DNA of 21,582 nucleotides from JAEYFP01 sp047602645 (GCA_047602645.1 JASGGU010000067.1:1-21582), one strand, 5' to 3'; positions 1 to 8,965 are shown, numbered from the stretch's first letter. Numbers and translations: made by a program. Notes: generated by a model from the sequence alone, not told the origin.

Positions 1-908
1 CAGGAACCGTTTGCCATCATTGCTGCCTTTCCTGTTTCAAATAACGGCAGTGCCTCATCAATTCCTGTCAGGGCCACGTTCTTGGAAAATGCACCTATAT
101 CCATTAATTCCTTCATAACTTCCGATGCCTTCGTATAGGGCTCATCCGAGAATTTTGCTTCTCCATCCACAATTTTCTTTGTAATCTGAGGATCAAGAGA
201 ATAAGCAAAGCCTTCCACCATCATTGCCGCACACCAGCCATCCTTCGCTCCTACGGAAATTGGTACGATATCCGTTTTAGCCAGTGCTTCCACAACCGTC
301 TTCAGTTCGCTGACAGTCTTTGGAACCTCAAGATTATTATCAGCAAATATCTGCTTATTATAAAGTACGATTTCATAAGAAATATCTTCAAAGGGGATTG
401 CATAGGTATGTCCGTCCGATGCCGGAAGCTTTGCGGAAGGAATTACTTTATCCCAGTATCCGCTTTCCTCCAGGTAGCTGTCCAGAGCCAGTGCGCTGCC
501 GGACTGAAGAATCGGGCTTGCCCAGCTTCCGCCGCGCTCCCACCAGACATCCAGGCCTTCACCGCCTGCGGAAATCATCGTCCTGATTTTTGTTTCATAG
601 GTCTGTGCATCTCCCGGCACCATTTCTAATTCCACTTCCACATTTGGCAGCACCGTCGGGAGCTGCTCCATCACATATGCCATTTCCGCCTGAACATTTT
701 CATCCGTATCATTGAACAGCATGTTCAGCTTCACCTTTTCTCCGGATGCCTCCTGGGCCTCGGATGCGACGTCCTTCTGCACTTCTTCCTGCGCCTGCGG
801 CTCTGTTTTGTCATCCGCAGCCTGACTTTTGCCGTTTCCACAAGCCGTTAGCGATAACACCATTGCCAGCGCCAACGAAACCGATACTCCTTTTTTCAAC
901 TTCATCAT
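1..908 (-). CDS. Extracellular sugar-binding lipoprotein of a CUT1 ABC transporter (partial, C-terminus outside window)
   Basis: This gene encodes the substrate-binding component of a carbohydrate ABC importer, anchored to the outer face of the membrane. About 302 codons are visible and the gene runs off the left edge. The start at 908 follows an AGGAGG site 10 bases upstream; the next codon is also ATG. The N-terminus is a lipoprotein signal: a short basic stretch (MMKLKK), a hydrophobic core, then a lipobox LTAC with the acylated cysteine at residue 23. A Ser/Gln/Glu-rich linker and then the family-1 solute-binding fold follow, with motifs typical of the family such as TYAIPFEDISYEIVLYNK and, at the edge, GKAAMMANGS. 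It is divergent from the sensor kinase at 1101, a common arrangement for YesM/YesN-controlled transporters. The sugar ligand cannot be told from the sequence. Confidence 0.9.
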   Translation of the reverse strand, partial: MMKLKKGVSVSLALAMVLSLTACGNGKSQAADDKTEPQAQEEVQKDVASEAQEASGEKVKLNMLFNDTDENVQAEMAYVMEQLPTVLPNVEVELEMVPGDAQTYETKIRTMISAGGEGLDVWWERGGSWASPILQSGSALALDSYLEESGYWDKVIPSAKLPASDGHTYAIPFEDISYEIVLYNKQIFADNNLEVPKTVSELKTVVEALAKTDIVPISVGAKDGWCAAMMVEGFAYSLDPQITKKIVDGEAKFSDEPYTKASEVMKELMDIGAFSKNVALTGIDEALPLFETGKAAMMANGS

Positions 909-1100
909 AGTTTCTTTTCCTCCTTTTTCTGCCATGCAGAGCTGATAACTGTATCCTATTCCATTTTTCTCTTCTGCGGAATGGAATTTTAAGACCTGGT
1001 ATGGAAAAAACAAAACGCTTACTGTTACTCTGTGTTTTTTTATGCGATTCTATTATATAATATAGTTATCTAAAAAACAGTAACATTTAAAGGAGCCGAT
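909..1100. promoter_or_regulatory. Divergent promoter region between binding-protein gene and sensor kinase gene
   Basis: This 192-base spacer must carry promoters for both directions. On the plus strand a TATAAT lies at 1056-1061, but any -35 element at the right distance is poor, as expected for an activated promoter. On the minus strand a possible promoter has -35 TTGTTT (1008-1013) and -10 TAAAAT (986-991) with a 16-base spacer. An 8-base perfect inverted repeat, ATTCCATT (958-965) and AATGGAAT (980-987), runs into that -10. A cre-like site overlaps the minus -35. Promoter assignment is by eye. Confidence 0.5.
1009..1024 (+). promoter_or_regulatory. Candidate cre site (CcpA catabolite repression operator)
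   Basis: The 16-mer AACAAAACGCTTACTG matches the Gram-positive cre consensus WTGAAARCGYTTWCWN at 14 of 16 positions; the two mismatches are the TG at positions 2-3. It lies between the divergent binding-protein and sensor kinase genes and overlaps the proposed -35 of the binding-protein gene. That placement fits CcpA repression when preferred sugars are present. Confidence 0.55.
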
Positions 1101-2849
1101 ATGGAGCGCCACAAGCTTTGGAAATCGTTAACTCTTAAAAAGAAAGTCCTGCTGCTTTTCTTACCGTTAAATATTTTATCTATTCTTGTCATATTAATTC
1201 TTTTCAGTTCGCTGATTGTTCACAACGGGAAGGAGGAAATGATGCAGAATGCCATGGACAAGCTGATCTTAGTGAGCGACCAGACGGATCGGATCATCAG
1301 CAACGTAAAATATAATATCAAGGCATTTTCCACAAGCTCCGCTCTGCAAAATGCCATCAACACAGACTATCCGGATAACACTTATGGAAGCTATCTGTTT
1401 TCCACCGCCATGCATGCCGCCATCTACAACATCATTGATATCAGCAGTCTGATTTCCAGCGGATATATCCAGACCTGGAACGGACAGGTCTATCACCTTA
1501 ATACGAACAAGGTTTCTGAGCCAACCGAGGAAATGAACGCCCTGTATGAAGAAGTCACATCCCAGCATGGAAAAATCCTTCTGGAACCTCCTAAAAGCAA
1601 TGACGGACTTGCCGCCTTTCATCTATCGAAATCACTGATTGACATTGATACCGGAGCGTGTCTTGGCATTCTTTCCTTTGACATTAAAGAGGAGCTGTTT
1701 TATGATGCGTATCGTAATGTCACAGACGGAAATACCGAAGCATTTTTGATTGCGGACAGTGACGGAAATATCATTTCCTCGCAGGATCGCTCCCTATTAC
1801 AGACAACCATTGATTCCGAAATGTGGACGCAAATTATCGGCGCAAACAGTGCCTCCTCCGTCTTTTCTTCTGAGAATGAAAAAAATCTGCTGCTCACACG
1901 CAGCACAGAGACCGAAAACTTCTACGTTGTTTATTTCACGCAGTATTCCAATATTTATAAAACAGCACTCAACCTGACGATTTTATTATTAAGTGTCGGC
2001 ATGGTTGTCCTGTTTATCACTATTTTACTTGCAAGGCTGCTTGCAAACAGCCTGATCAGACCGATTATTCAACTGGCAGACTATGCCGATGCGACAGGGA
2101 ACGGCAATCTCGGACTCACAATTGCAATCCACTCCAACGATGAAATCGGTTTTTTGGCAAATCGGTTTGAGCTTATGAACCATAATATTAACGAACTGAC
2201 AAACCGGATTTACAGTGAGCAAAACCAAAGGCGGGAATATGAACTCAATCTCATGCAGGCACAAATTAATCCTCATTTTTTATACAATTGCATGGACAGC
2301 ATCAGCAGCCTGGTTACAGACAACCGGAATGAAACCGCCTTACAGATGATTTACCACCTTGGCTGCTACTATCGCGGCATTTTAAGCAAGGGAAGAAATC
2401 TGATCACCATACACGAAGAACTGCAGATGATTCAGGATTACTTAGAAATCCAACTGATTAAAACACCGGCGCTTTTTACTTATACGATCCGGGCGGAGGA
2501 GGAGCTGAAGCAGATGAAAATATTGAAGATGCTCTTGCAGCCGATTGTTGAGAATACGATTGTCCATGGATTTTCGGGTCTTACAGTACCCGGGCAGATT
2601 ACCATTGATGCCGGTTCATGCGAAAATACGATTATCATTAAAATTACCGATGACGGAAGAGGCATCCCCGGCGAGATGATCGAAAACCTGCTGACTACGC
2701 CAAGTTCTATTTCCGTCCCCAAACATTTCGGACTGCAGAACGTGCATAATCGTATCCGCCTGAAATTCGGAGAGGAATACGGTCTTCAAGTATTATCAAA
2801 ACAGGGCTGCGGAACAACCGTCATGATCCGGTTTCCGAAAACCTATTAA
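1101..2849 (+). CDS. Sensor histidine kinase, YesM family (LytS/YesM-type His_kinase domain)
   Basis: This is a membrane sensor kinase of 582 residues for the regulator encoded immediately downstream. Two membrane segments (about residues 16-40 and 289-313) enclose a roughly 250-residue extracellular dCache-like sensing region. A HAMP linker follows at about 314-366. The phosphoacceptor is His392 in the family motif INPHFLYNCMDS. The ATP-binding domain shows the N box (LLQPIVENTIVHG, Asn485), the G1 box (DDGRGIP, 517-523) and a G2-like GCGTT (569-573). AAAGGAG lies 5 bases before the ATG. The stop codon overlaps the SD of the downstream gene, so the two are co-transcribed and probably coupled. 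The ligand is unknown. The divergent binding-protein gene suggests that it senses an oligosaccharide or the loaded binding protein. Confidence 0.95.
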   Translation: MERHKLWKSLTLKKKVLLLFLPLNILSILVILILFSSLIVHNGKEEMMQNAMDKLILVSDQTDRIISNVKYNIKAFSTSSALQNAINTDYPDNTYGSYLFSTAMHAAIYNIIDISSLISSGYIQTWNGQVYHLNTNKVSEPTEEMNALYEEVTSQHGKILLEPPKSNDGLAAFHLSKSLIDIDTGACLGILSFDIKEELFYDAYRNVTDGNTEAFLIADSDGNIISSQDRSLLQTTIDSEMWTQIIGANSASSVFSSENEKNLLLTRSTETENFYVVYFTQYSNIYKTALNLTILLLSVGMVVLFITILLARLLANSLIRPIIQLADYADATGNGNLGLTIAIHSNDEIGFLANRFELMNHNINELTNRIYSEQNQRREYELNLMQAQINPHFLYNCMDSISSLVTDNRNETALQMIYHLGCYYRGILSKGRNLITIHEELQMIQDYLEIQLIKTPALFTYTIRAEEELKQMKILKMLLQPIVENTIVHGFSGLTVPGQITIDAGSCENTIIIKITDDGRGIPGEMIENLLTTPSSISVPKHFGLQNVHNRIRLKFGEEYGLQVLSKQGCGTTVMIRFPKTY

Positions 2850-2863
2850 AAAGGAGTCTTCTT

Positions 2864-4465
2864 ATGTATCAAATTATGTTTGTAGACGATGATCCCCTGA
2901 TTCTTCGCAGACTTCATCAAATTCTGGACTGGGAAAATTTTCATTTTACAATTCTCCCCGATTCTCCGGATGGGATATCCGCACTAAAAAAACTGGAAAC
3001 TCATCAGCCGGACGTGATGATTTGCGATATCAATATGCCAAACATGGACGGCCTGTCACTTGCCAAAAAGGCAAGAGAAAAGTATCCCTCGATACATTGC
3101 ATTATTCTTACCGTTAATGACAGCTTCGGCTGTGCCCAGCAGGCACTTAATATTGGTGTTGACCACTATCTTTTAAAGCCGATTATTCCCGCTAAAATTG
3201 AAGAGCTCATTCAAAAAATCATTACACAGTTGGAGGAAAACAGAGAACAGGACCGATATGTGTCTAATCTATACAGCAAAGCACTCCTCAGTGAAAAAAT
3301 GATTCGGGATCAATTTTTAAACTGGGTGGTTTCCGGTCGTCAGCCGCTCTCTGAGGAACAATTAACAGAGAAATTTGATTTTTACCGGCTTCCCATGCAT
3401 GCGAAGGAATTTCAGATCATCTCTGTCCATATCAATCCGATGCAGGAATTTATTTTAGAGAAGCATAATATTGAGGATCTTTTACGAAATGTCACAAAGC
3501 ATATTGAGGATGCTCTTTGCGGCTATCCCAATTGTGTTGTATTCAGCGACCGTTTTTATAATCTCAACATTCTGATCGGAATTCAGCCCGAGAAATCCTC
3601 TTTTTCTCCTAATGCATATTCCATCTGCCAAAGTATCCGCGACAGTCTTCTGTTTAACCTTAATTTGCCGGTCACTTTATTTTACAGCCGTTCCTATATG
3701 GGATACCAGAATATTTACCGCTGCTATTATGATACAAAATTTTTATCTAAATTTACAGAGTCCGTCATTGAAAAAGGAATTATTTCTTATGAAGAATATA
3801 TGCAGACCTCAAAAAATCCTACCATTGATCTGGACAGTATCCGTTCACAGCTGTTGAAGCTGCTTCGCACTGACGCTCTGCCTGCTCTCATCGGTTATGT
3901 GCAAAAAATTTTTTCCGATTATTCCCCTGCCAATATGAATCCTGAAAATTTCAATATGCTGAAAATTGATTTTATTATGACGGGCATGATGTTCCTTCAT
4001 GAAACAAAAGTCTCCCTTACCGATGTGTTTGGCAAATATTTTGATCCGCTTTCCGAAATTACGGAATGCATGCAGCCTGCCGAATGCACCCGCTTTATTC
4101 TGGATTTCTATACAAAAATTTTAACTTTTCTCCGCTCAGGAAAAATCTCTTCAGGCAGGCGGCTTGCCGAACGTACCATGGAATTGATTGAACAGAACAT
4201 CTCAAACCCGGAGCTGAACGTCAAATGGCTTGCAGCTCAGCTCTATGTCAATGATAACTATTTGAGCCGTCAATTTCATAAGGAAATTCATATTCCGTTG
4301 ATTCAATATATGATTTCAAAAAAGTTGGAAACCGCAAAAAACTATCTCGACAGCGGCTACCAAAACCTACAGCAGGTCGCCCAGATGGCCGGCTTTTCCG
4401 ATCCTCTTTATTTCAGTAAATGCTTCAAAAAGAGGTTTGGCGTGTCACCGTCCAAATATAAGTAA
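2864..4465 (+). CDS. Response regulator, YesN family: receiver domain plus AraC-type DNA-binding domain
   Basis: This is the cytoplasmic transcription regulator of 533 residues paired with the kinase just upstream. The N-terminal receiver domain shows the acidic pair Asp9/Asp10, phosphoacceptor Asp55 (ICDINMPNMDG), Thr83 and Lys105 (LLKP). A long central region of unknown function follows. The C-terminal 100 residues form an AraC/XylS helix-turn-helix pair, with the second-helix signature VAQMAGFSDPLYFSKCFKKRFGVSPSKYK at the very end. The SD AAAAGGAG (2848-2855) overlaps the stop of the kinase gene and is 8 bases before the ATG. Likely targets are its own divergent transporter operon to the left and possibly the operon at 4521-10394; both are inference. 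Confidence 0.95.
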   Translation: MYQIMFVDDDPLILRRLHQILDWENFHFTILPDSPDGISALKKLETHQPDVMICDINMPNMDGLSLAKKAREKYPSIHCIILTVNDSFGCAQQALNIGVDHYLLKPIIPAKIEELIQKIITQLEENREQDRYVSNLYSKALLSEKMIRDQFLNWVVSGRQPLSEEQLTEKFDFYRLPMHAKEFQIISVHINPMQEFILEKHNIEDLLRNVTKHIEDALCGYPNCVVFSDRFYNLNILIGIQPEKSSFSPNAYSICQSIRDSLLFNLNLPVTLFYSRSYMGYQNIYRCYYDTKFLSKFTESVIEKGIISYEEYMQTSKNPTIDLDSIRSQLLKLLRTDALPALIGYVQKIFSDYSPANMNPENFNMLKIDFIMTGMMFLHETKVSLTDVFGKYFDPLSEITECMQPAECTRFILDFYTKILTFLRSGKISSGRRLAERTMELIEQNISNPELNVKWLAAQLYVNDNYLSRQFHKEIHIPLIQYMISKKLETAKNYLDSGYQNLQQVAQMAGFSDPLYFSKCFKKRFGVSPSKYK

Positions 4466-4485
4466 TACGTTATTTTCTATATAGC

Positions 4486-4513
4486 AGGGCGATTCATTAC
4501 TCAGAACCGCCCT
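4486..4513. terminator. Possible bidirectional terminator between convergent genes
   Basis: AGGGCG (4486-4491) and CGCCCT (4508-4513) form a 6-bp stem, with a loop that can add a TTC/GAA helix. It lies in the 55-base gap between the plus-strand regulator and the minus-strand dehydrogenase gene. No T-tract directly follows on either strand; the nearest is CTATTTTTA about 12-18 bases further on the plus strand. This makes it a weak candidate. Confidence 0.4.
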
Positions 4514-4520
4514 ATCTGTA

Positions 4521-5555
4521 TCATCCTATTTTTATAATCCCCTTTACAATATCCTCCTTATGATCCACACAGGAATCCATTGCTTCCTGTATTTGATCCA
4601 GCGTGAAATAATTGGTTACAATCTGTTTGATATCGATTTTGCCCGATGCAACTGCCTGAATGGCCAGCGGATAGATATTTCGGTAGCGGAATACCGTTTT
4701 CATCGTCAGCTCCTTATCCAACGCCATTCCTATCGGCAGCGTCATCATTCCGCTGGCACTGTAACCCACAAAGACAATGGTACCGCCTTTTTTGGAAGCC
4801 CTGATCAGATTGGAGGCCGTAATTTCCGAGCCTGCTGTTTCTATGGAAAGATCACATCCCTGACCGCCTGTCATTTCCAAGATTTTTTCTTCGCTGCTTT
4901 CCTCTCTGCCATTGATTACGGCATCTGCTCCGAGTTCCAAAGCCTTCTGAAGCCGTTTTTCCATAACATCTACAACGATTACTTTCGATACGCCCATTGT
5001 TTTGAGTGCCAGAAGAGATACAAGACCGATACAGCCCGCACCTGTCACAACGGCAGTCTGCCCGATACAGGCCCCTCCCTGTTTGGCTGCATGAAAACCG
5101 ACTGCCAGCGGCTCGATCAAAGCGCCCTCCACCGTACTCATCGTATCCGGAATCTTAAAACAAAGGGATGCCTCATGAACGGCATATTCCTGAAAAACAC
5201 CATCTACAGGCGGTGTCGCAAAGAAAATCACATCCTTGCAAAGATTATATTTCCCTGATTTACAATATTCACATACTCCGCACGTTTTTCCCGGCTCCAT
5301 AGCGACCCTGTCACCTGCTTCCAGATCCGTCACATCGACCCCGGCCTTTACCACGGTTCCGCTCGCCTCATGCCCAAGCACGAAAGGGGGTTCTACAATA
5401 AAGTCACCGATTCTTCCGGATTCAAAGTAATGCAAATCCGAACCGCAAATGCCCACATGTTCAATCTTTACCAACACTTCGTTTGTCTTTGGCTGCGGAA
5501 TTTCTGTCTCCCGAATCTCTACTTTTCTTAAGCCTGTCATAACTGCCTGCTTCAT
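4521..5555 (-). CDS. Zinc-dependent medium-chain dehydrogenase, sorbitol/xylitol dehydrogenase type
   Basis: This is a cytoplasmic NAD(H)-linked polyol dehydrogenase of 344 residues. Catalytic zinc ligands are in place: Cys37 (GICGSD), His62-Glu63 (GHE) and Glu148. The four structural zinc cysteines are Cys92, 95, 98 and 106. The Rossmann motif GAGCIG (172-177) and an acidic Asp196 at the end of the second strand favour NAD over NADP. The stretch DLHYFESGRIGDFIVEPPF is characteristic of the sorbitol/xylitol/arabinitol branch, so it interconverts a polyol and a ketose. The exact substrate is not readable. It is the last gene of the transporter operon. The start at 5555 lies 3 bases after the GH43 stop, and its SD AGGAGG is inside the end of that gene, which suggests translational coupling. 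In this setting it may convert a pentose-related product. Confidence 0.9.
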   Translation of the reverse strand: MKQAVMTGLRKVEIRETEIPQPKTNEVLVKIEHVGICGSDLHYFESGRIGDFIVEPPFVLGHEASGTVVKAGVDVTDLEAGDRVAMEPGKTCGVCEYCKSGKYNLCKDVIFFATPPVDGVFQEYAVHEASLCFKIPDTMSTVEGALIEPLAVGFHAAKQGGACIGQTAVVTGAGCIGLVSLLALKTMGVSKVIVVDVMEKRLQKALELGADAVINGREESSEEKILEMTGGQGCDLSIETAGSEITASNLIRASKKGGTIVFVGYSASGMMTLPIGMALDKELTMKTVFRYRNIYPLAIQAVASGKIDIKQIVTNYFTLDQIQEAMDSCVDHKEDIVKGIIKIG

Positions 5556-5558
5556 CCT

Positions 5559-7139
5559 TCATCCCTCCTGGATTCCCTGATAAAAAAACCAGTCAAAGTC
5601 GCCATATGCCTCCGATTTTCTACCGTTTGAAGTTGCATAGGGACCCATATATGCTCCGGTAAATCCTTCGTTCACATCCGAACTTAAAAGATCGGCCGGC
5701 AGCTCCTTGCAAAGCAATTTGTTCTCTCCTTCTTTGAAGGCGTAATAACAATCATACATTTCTCCGGTGCAAAACACCGATAAATAAATGCGGCCGTCCG
5801 GAATTTCAATTTCCTTTATTAATTGTTTTTCCGACTCCATCACCTGATAAAGGCGCAGTACCCTCCTTCTATTTTTTAGACCGACAAGAAGGCTGTAGTG
5901 ATACCGGTCATCCTGTATCAAGGAAATTCCGCATTCTTCACAGCCTTCTCCCGGACAGAATTCCATGGCTGTTTTTGCCAAAAAGCTTTTATGCTGCTGC
6001 CTTCTGCCAATAAAGGAAGGACACGAAATTTCCTCCATCGTTTCCGGTCTCAGAAATAAACGCAGGTAGCCGGGCCGCTCATTTAAAGAATAAAGCCGCT
6101 CCTTCGGCGGATGAATCATATTCCAACCATACGCCAGTCTGGAATCTTCAAACGAATCACTGGCCGAGACAGGCAATATTGCTGTTCTTTCTAGAGTTGG
6201 AAAACGTTCCTGCATATGTACGAGACCATCGACGGTATCTGCCATCGGCCAGCCATCCTCTTCCCAGCGCATTGGAATCAGAAAGGTTTCTCTTCCCGTA
6301 TTAAAATGCGTTTTTTGATAAGTTCGAATCCCCAAAAGCACCATCCACCATTCCCCGTTTTGTGTTTCAAACAAGTCTCCGTGTCCTACTACCGAAACAG
6401 GGCTTTCCATCGAGCAATGCCTGTGTGTCACAATGGGATTCCTCGGACATGGCTCATAGGGGCCCTTAATATCGGAAGCCCTAGCCATCATTACACTGTG
6501 ATTGACAAAGGTGCCTCCTTCTGCCACGAGCAAATAATAGAATCCGTCTTTTTTATACAGATGCGGTGCCTCGATCCATTTACTTCTCGTCACAGCCCCA
6601 TCCCATACTATGATTCGCTCTCCCCGAAATTGAAATGTTTCAGGATCCAGCTCACAAAGGTAGATTCCATGGTGCCCCTCATAAAAAGGCTCCTGATAGA
6701 TAAAATTTCCCGTATACCACATCCTGCCGTTCTCATCAAAGAAAATACTTGGATCAATTCCGTCTGCGCCGTCAATAAAAACAGGATCGCTCCATGGACC
6801 TTTCGGACTCTTTGCCGTAATGATAAAGTTTTCGCGTATCGCTTCTCTTCCACCCGACACAAACGTATTGATGATATAGAAGTTCTCTTTGTAATATCGG
6901 ATCGTTGGCGCCCATAAACCCAACGAAGTTTCGCAATTTTTATAATCGAGCTGCTCCGGCCGTTCGATTCCATGCCCCACCTGTTCCCAGTGAACCAAAT
7001 CCCGGCTATGAAAAATCGGAAGACCTGGGTAATATACAAACGACGATGTTACCAAATAGTAATCCTCTCCTACTCTGCAAACAGAAGGATCCGGATAAAA
7101 GCCCGGTAATATGGGATTTTGAAAAACATGCTTCTTCAT
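5559..7139 (-). CDS. Glycoside hydrolase family 43, beta-xylosidase-like, intracellular
   Basis: This five-bladed beta-propeller glycosidase has 526 residues. By family it most probably releases xylose from the non-reducing end of short xylo-oligosaccharides. Arabinofuranosidase activity is the main alternative. The three GH43 acidic residues are visible: Asp17 in GFYPDPSV (general base), Asp129 in DGIDPSIFF (pKa modulator) and Glu190 in WIEAPHL (general acid). Residues after about 325 look like the C-terminal beta-sandwich domain usual in GH43 xylosidases. There is no signal peptide, so it acts on imported oligosaccharides. AGGAG and AGGTG motifs lie upstream of the ATG. It sits directly behind the two sugar permease genes and is coupled to the dehydrogenase gene downstream. 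This gene is the best clue that the transporter carries xylosides. Confidence 0.93.
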   Translation of the reverse strand: MKKHVFQNPILPGFYPDPSVCRVGEDYYLVTSSFVYYPGLPIFHSRDLVHWEQVGHGIERPEQLDYKNCETSLGLWAPTIRYYKENFYIINTFVSGGREAIRENFIITAKSPKGPWSDPVFIDGADGIDPSIFFDENGRMWYTGNFIYQEPFYEGHHGIYLCELDPETFQFRGERIIVWDGAVTRSKWIEAPHLYKKDGFYYLLVAEGGTFVNHSVMMARASDIKGPYEPCPRNPIVTHRHCSMESPVSVVGHGDLFETQNGEWWMVLLGIRTYQKTHFNTGRETFLIPMRWEEDGWPMADTVDGLVHMQERFPTLERTAILPVSASDSFEDSRLAYGWNMIHPPKERLYSLNERPGYLRLFLRPETMEEISCPSFIGRRQQHKSFLAKTAMEFCPGEGCEECGISLIQDDRYHYSLLVGLKNRRRVLRLYQVMESEKQLIKEIEIPDGRIYLSVFCTGEMYDCYYAFKEGENKLLCKELPADLLSSDVNEGFTGAYMGPYATSNGRKSEAYGDFDWFFYQGIQEG

Positions 7140-7171
7140 TGACCTGTCACCTCTCCTTTTATTTTAAAATC

Positions 7172-7993
7172 TTACTCTTTTACAGCTCCCATCGTGATTC
7201 CGCTGATAAAAGTTTTTGCCGTCAATAAAAACAAAATCAGCAGCGGAATGATTCCGATTGCAAGCGCCGTAATTTTAGCCGCCAGATCATTTCTGTAGGC
7301 TGAATTTAAATTGATGATTCCAATCGGCACCGTATATGTATCTGATTTATTTAATACGATCAACGGAACCAAAAAAGAATTCCAATTTGTCACAAAATTC
7401 ATCAAACCCAATGAGGCGATTGCCGGTTTGATGCACGGAACTGCAATTGACAGCAGGATCCGCGGTTCCCCTGCTCCGTCTATCCGGGCGCTCTCCATCA
7501 GTTCCTTTGGAAAATTGCTTCCGATATAATTTTTCATCCAATAAACGCCAAAGCCCGTAGCGGCCGGCGGCACAATCAACGGCAGAAGCGTGTTCATCCA
7601 GCCGATTGCTTTCATCTCTACTACAAAAGCCACCAAACCCAGTTGTGTGGGAATCATCATCGTCACCAATACGAAGGCAAATAAAAACTTGGAGCCCTTA
7701 AACTGATACATTGCAAATGAGAAACCGCAGAGCGTGCTGACTATTAAGGACAGCAATGTGGCGGAAACCGACACGATCGTGCTATTTTTATAATATAATT
7801 CAAAATGTGCATGAAATACGGTTTTCAGATTCTCCAGCAAATAAGTCCCCGGCAAAAATGTAATTCCTTTATAAATGTCCTCTGTATACTGTGTGCTCAT
7901 CATGATCATGAAGTAAAACGGAAGCAGGCAGATCAGCGCTATGAGCATCATGATCAAAAACAAGAGCACATTTTTAATTTTCAGACTTTTCAT
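7172..7993 (-). CDS. CUT1 sugar ABC transporter permease, MalG/AraQ type
   Basis: This is the second inner-membrane permease of the oligosaccharide importer, 273 residues. Membrane segments are visible at about residues 8-32, 75-95, 104-126, 133-153 and near the C-terminus. The cytoplasmic EAA loop that contacts the ATPase is at about 163-190 (ELMESARIDGAGEPRI, then PCIKPA). The ATG overlaps the TGA of the preceding permease gene in an ATGA (7990-7993), so translation is coupled and subunit production balanced. No ATP-binding subunit is encoded in this operon. In related Bacillota such permeases use a shared MsmX/MsmK-type ATPase encoded elsewhere. Confidence 0.95.
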   Translation of the reverse strand: MKSLKIKNVLLFLIMMLIALICLLPFYFMIMMSTQYTEDIYKGITFLPGTYLLENLKTVFHAHFELYYKNSTIVSVSATLLSLIVSTLCGFSFAMYQFKGSKFLFAFVLVTMMIPTQLGLVAFVVEMKAIGWMNTLLPLIVPPAATGFGVYWMKNYIGSNFPKELMESARIDGAGEPRILLSIAVPCIKPAIASLGLMNFVTNWNSFLVPLIVLNKSDTYTVPIGIINLNSAYRNDLAAKITALAIGIIPLLILFLLTAKTFISGITMGAVKE

Positions 7994-8943
7994 CTGCCAT
8001 CCCTGTCCTTTCTTCCGATTATTTTCATCACAATAAATGCAGCCATCGAAAATACCAGGATGAATAAAAAGGTTCCATATGCCGCTGCCGCACCTTTTCC
8101 ATATCTCATCTGAGATCCGAAGGATGTATCATAAATATACCAAATCGCTGTCAGGCAGGATTTTAATGGTCCGCCCACAAGTGCACTGGCTCCCGTAGAC
8201 GATGACCATGAGCTGAACAGAACCTTTGGTTCATCGAACAGCTGAAAACCCCAAATAATATTCATGATTACAAGGTATTCGATAATCGGCTTTAAGAGCG
8301 GCACGGTGATTTTTGTGAATTTTGCAGCACCACTGGCGCCATCCACATCCGCAGCTTCATACAATTCTCGGGAAATACCGGAAATTCCCGCATTAAAAAA
8401 AATCATATGATAGCCAATATATTTCCAGCAGATCATTAAAACGACTATCATTCTTGCCAAAGAGGGCGTACCCAAAAAATTAATATGCTCCTTGATTATT
8501 CCGGCTTTCATCAGCAGCTCATTGACAGCTCCCGAATTCCAGTCGAAGAGCAGACTGAACAGCACTCCGATCGCAACCGGTATCGTGATATATGGTAAAA
8601 AGGCCGCCGTCCTGAAAAAATTTGCGCCTTTCAGCTTTCTGCTGTTAAATACGGAGGCAAGAAGCAAGCCGCCTAAAATAACAATCGGAATATCAAACAT
8701 CATAAAAATCAATGTATTTCCGATGGCTTTCAGAAAATAAGGATCTTCCGTGAAAATATTTTTATAATTGCCAAACCCGATCATGACCGGTTCCGTAAAT
8801 CCGTCCCAGTCATGGAGACTGATGAAAAAAGTATAAATCAGCGGATAACAGTTAAATGCGATATAGATCACAAAAAACGGAAGAATGAACAGATATGGCC
8901 AGAGGTAGCGGCCTTTCAGTTTCTTCGGTTTATGTACAGTCAT
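7990..8943 (-). CDS. CUT1 sugar ABC transporter permease, MalF/UgpA type
   Basis: This is the first inner-membrane permease of the importer, 317 residues from the chosen start. The first membrane segment follows a basic tail (MTVHKPKKLKGRY) at about 14-42. The EAA loop is at about 193-219 (ELYEAADVDGASGAA, then VPLLKP). The reading frame is open for 28 further codons upstream to 9027. That extension lies across a strong hairpin, has no hydrophobic or family-like content, and lacks an SD. The ATG at 8943 has AAGGGAG about 7 bases upstream and gives the normal family N-terminus, so it is preferred. The gene ends in a 4-base overlap with the next permease gene. Confidence 0.95.
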   Translation of the reverse strand: MTVHKPKKLKGRYLWPYLFILPFFVIYIAFNCYPLIYTFFISLHDWDGFTEPVMIGFGNYKNIFTEDPYFLKAIGNTLIFMMFDIPIVILGGLLLASVFNSRKLKGANFFRTAAFLPYITIPVAIGVLFSLLFDWNSGAVNELLMKAGIIKEHINFLGTPSLARMIVVLMICWKYIGYHMIFFNAGISGISRELYEAADVDGASGAAKFTKITVPLLKPIIEYLVIMNIIWGFQLFDEPKVLFSSWSSSTGASALVGGPLKSCLTAIWYIYDTSFGSQMRYGKGAAAAYGTFLFILVFSMAAFIVMKIIGRKDRDGR

Positions 8944-8965
8944 GTTAACACTCCCTTCCCTGAGG

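Noticed and set aside
320..629. Two short plus-strand open frames near the left edge
   Set aside because: They are antisense to the binding-protein gene that continues off the left edge, and have no SD or motif.
4560..5258. Open frame of 232 codons on the plus strand
   Set aside because: It is antisense to the zinc dehydrogenase, whose zinc and NAD motifs are intact; there is no SD and no family-like motif.
6216..6917. Open frame of 233 codons on the plus strand
   Set aside because: It is antisense to the GH43 gene, which has all catalytic residues; it is a shadow frame.
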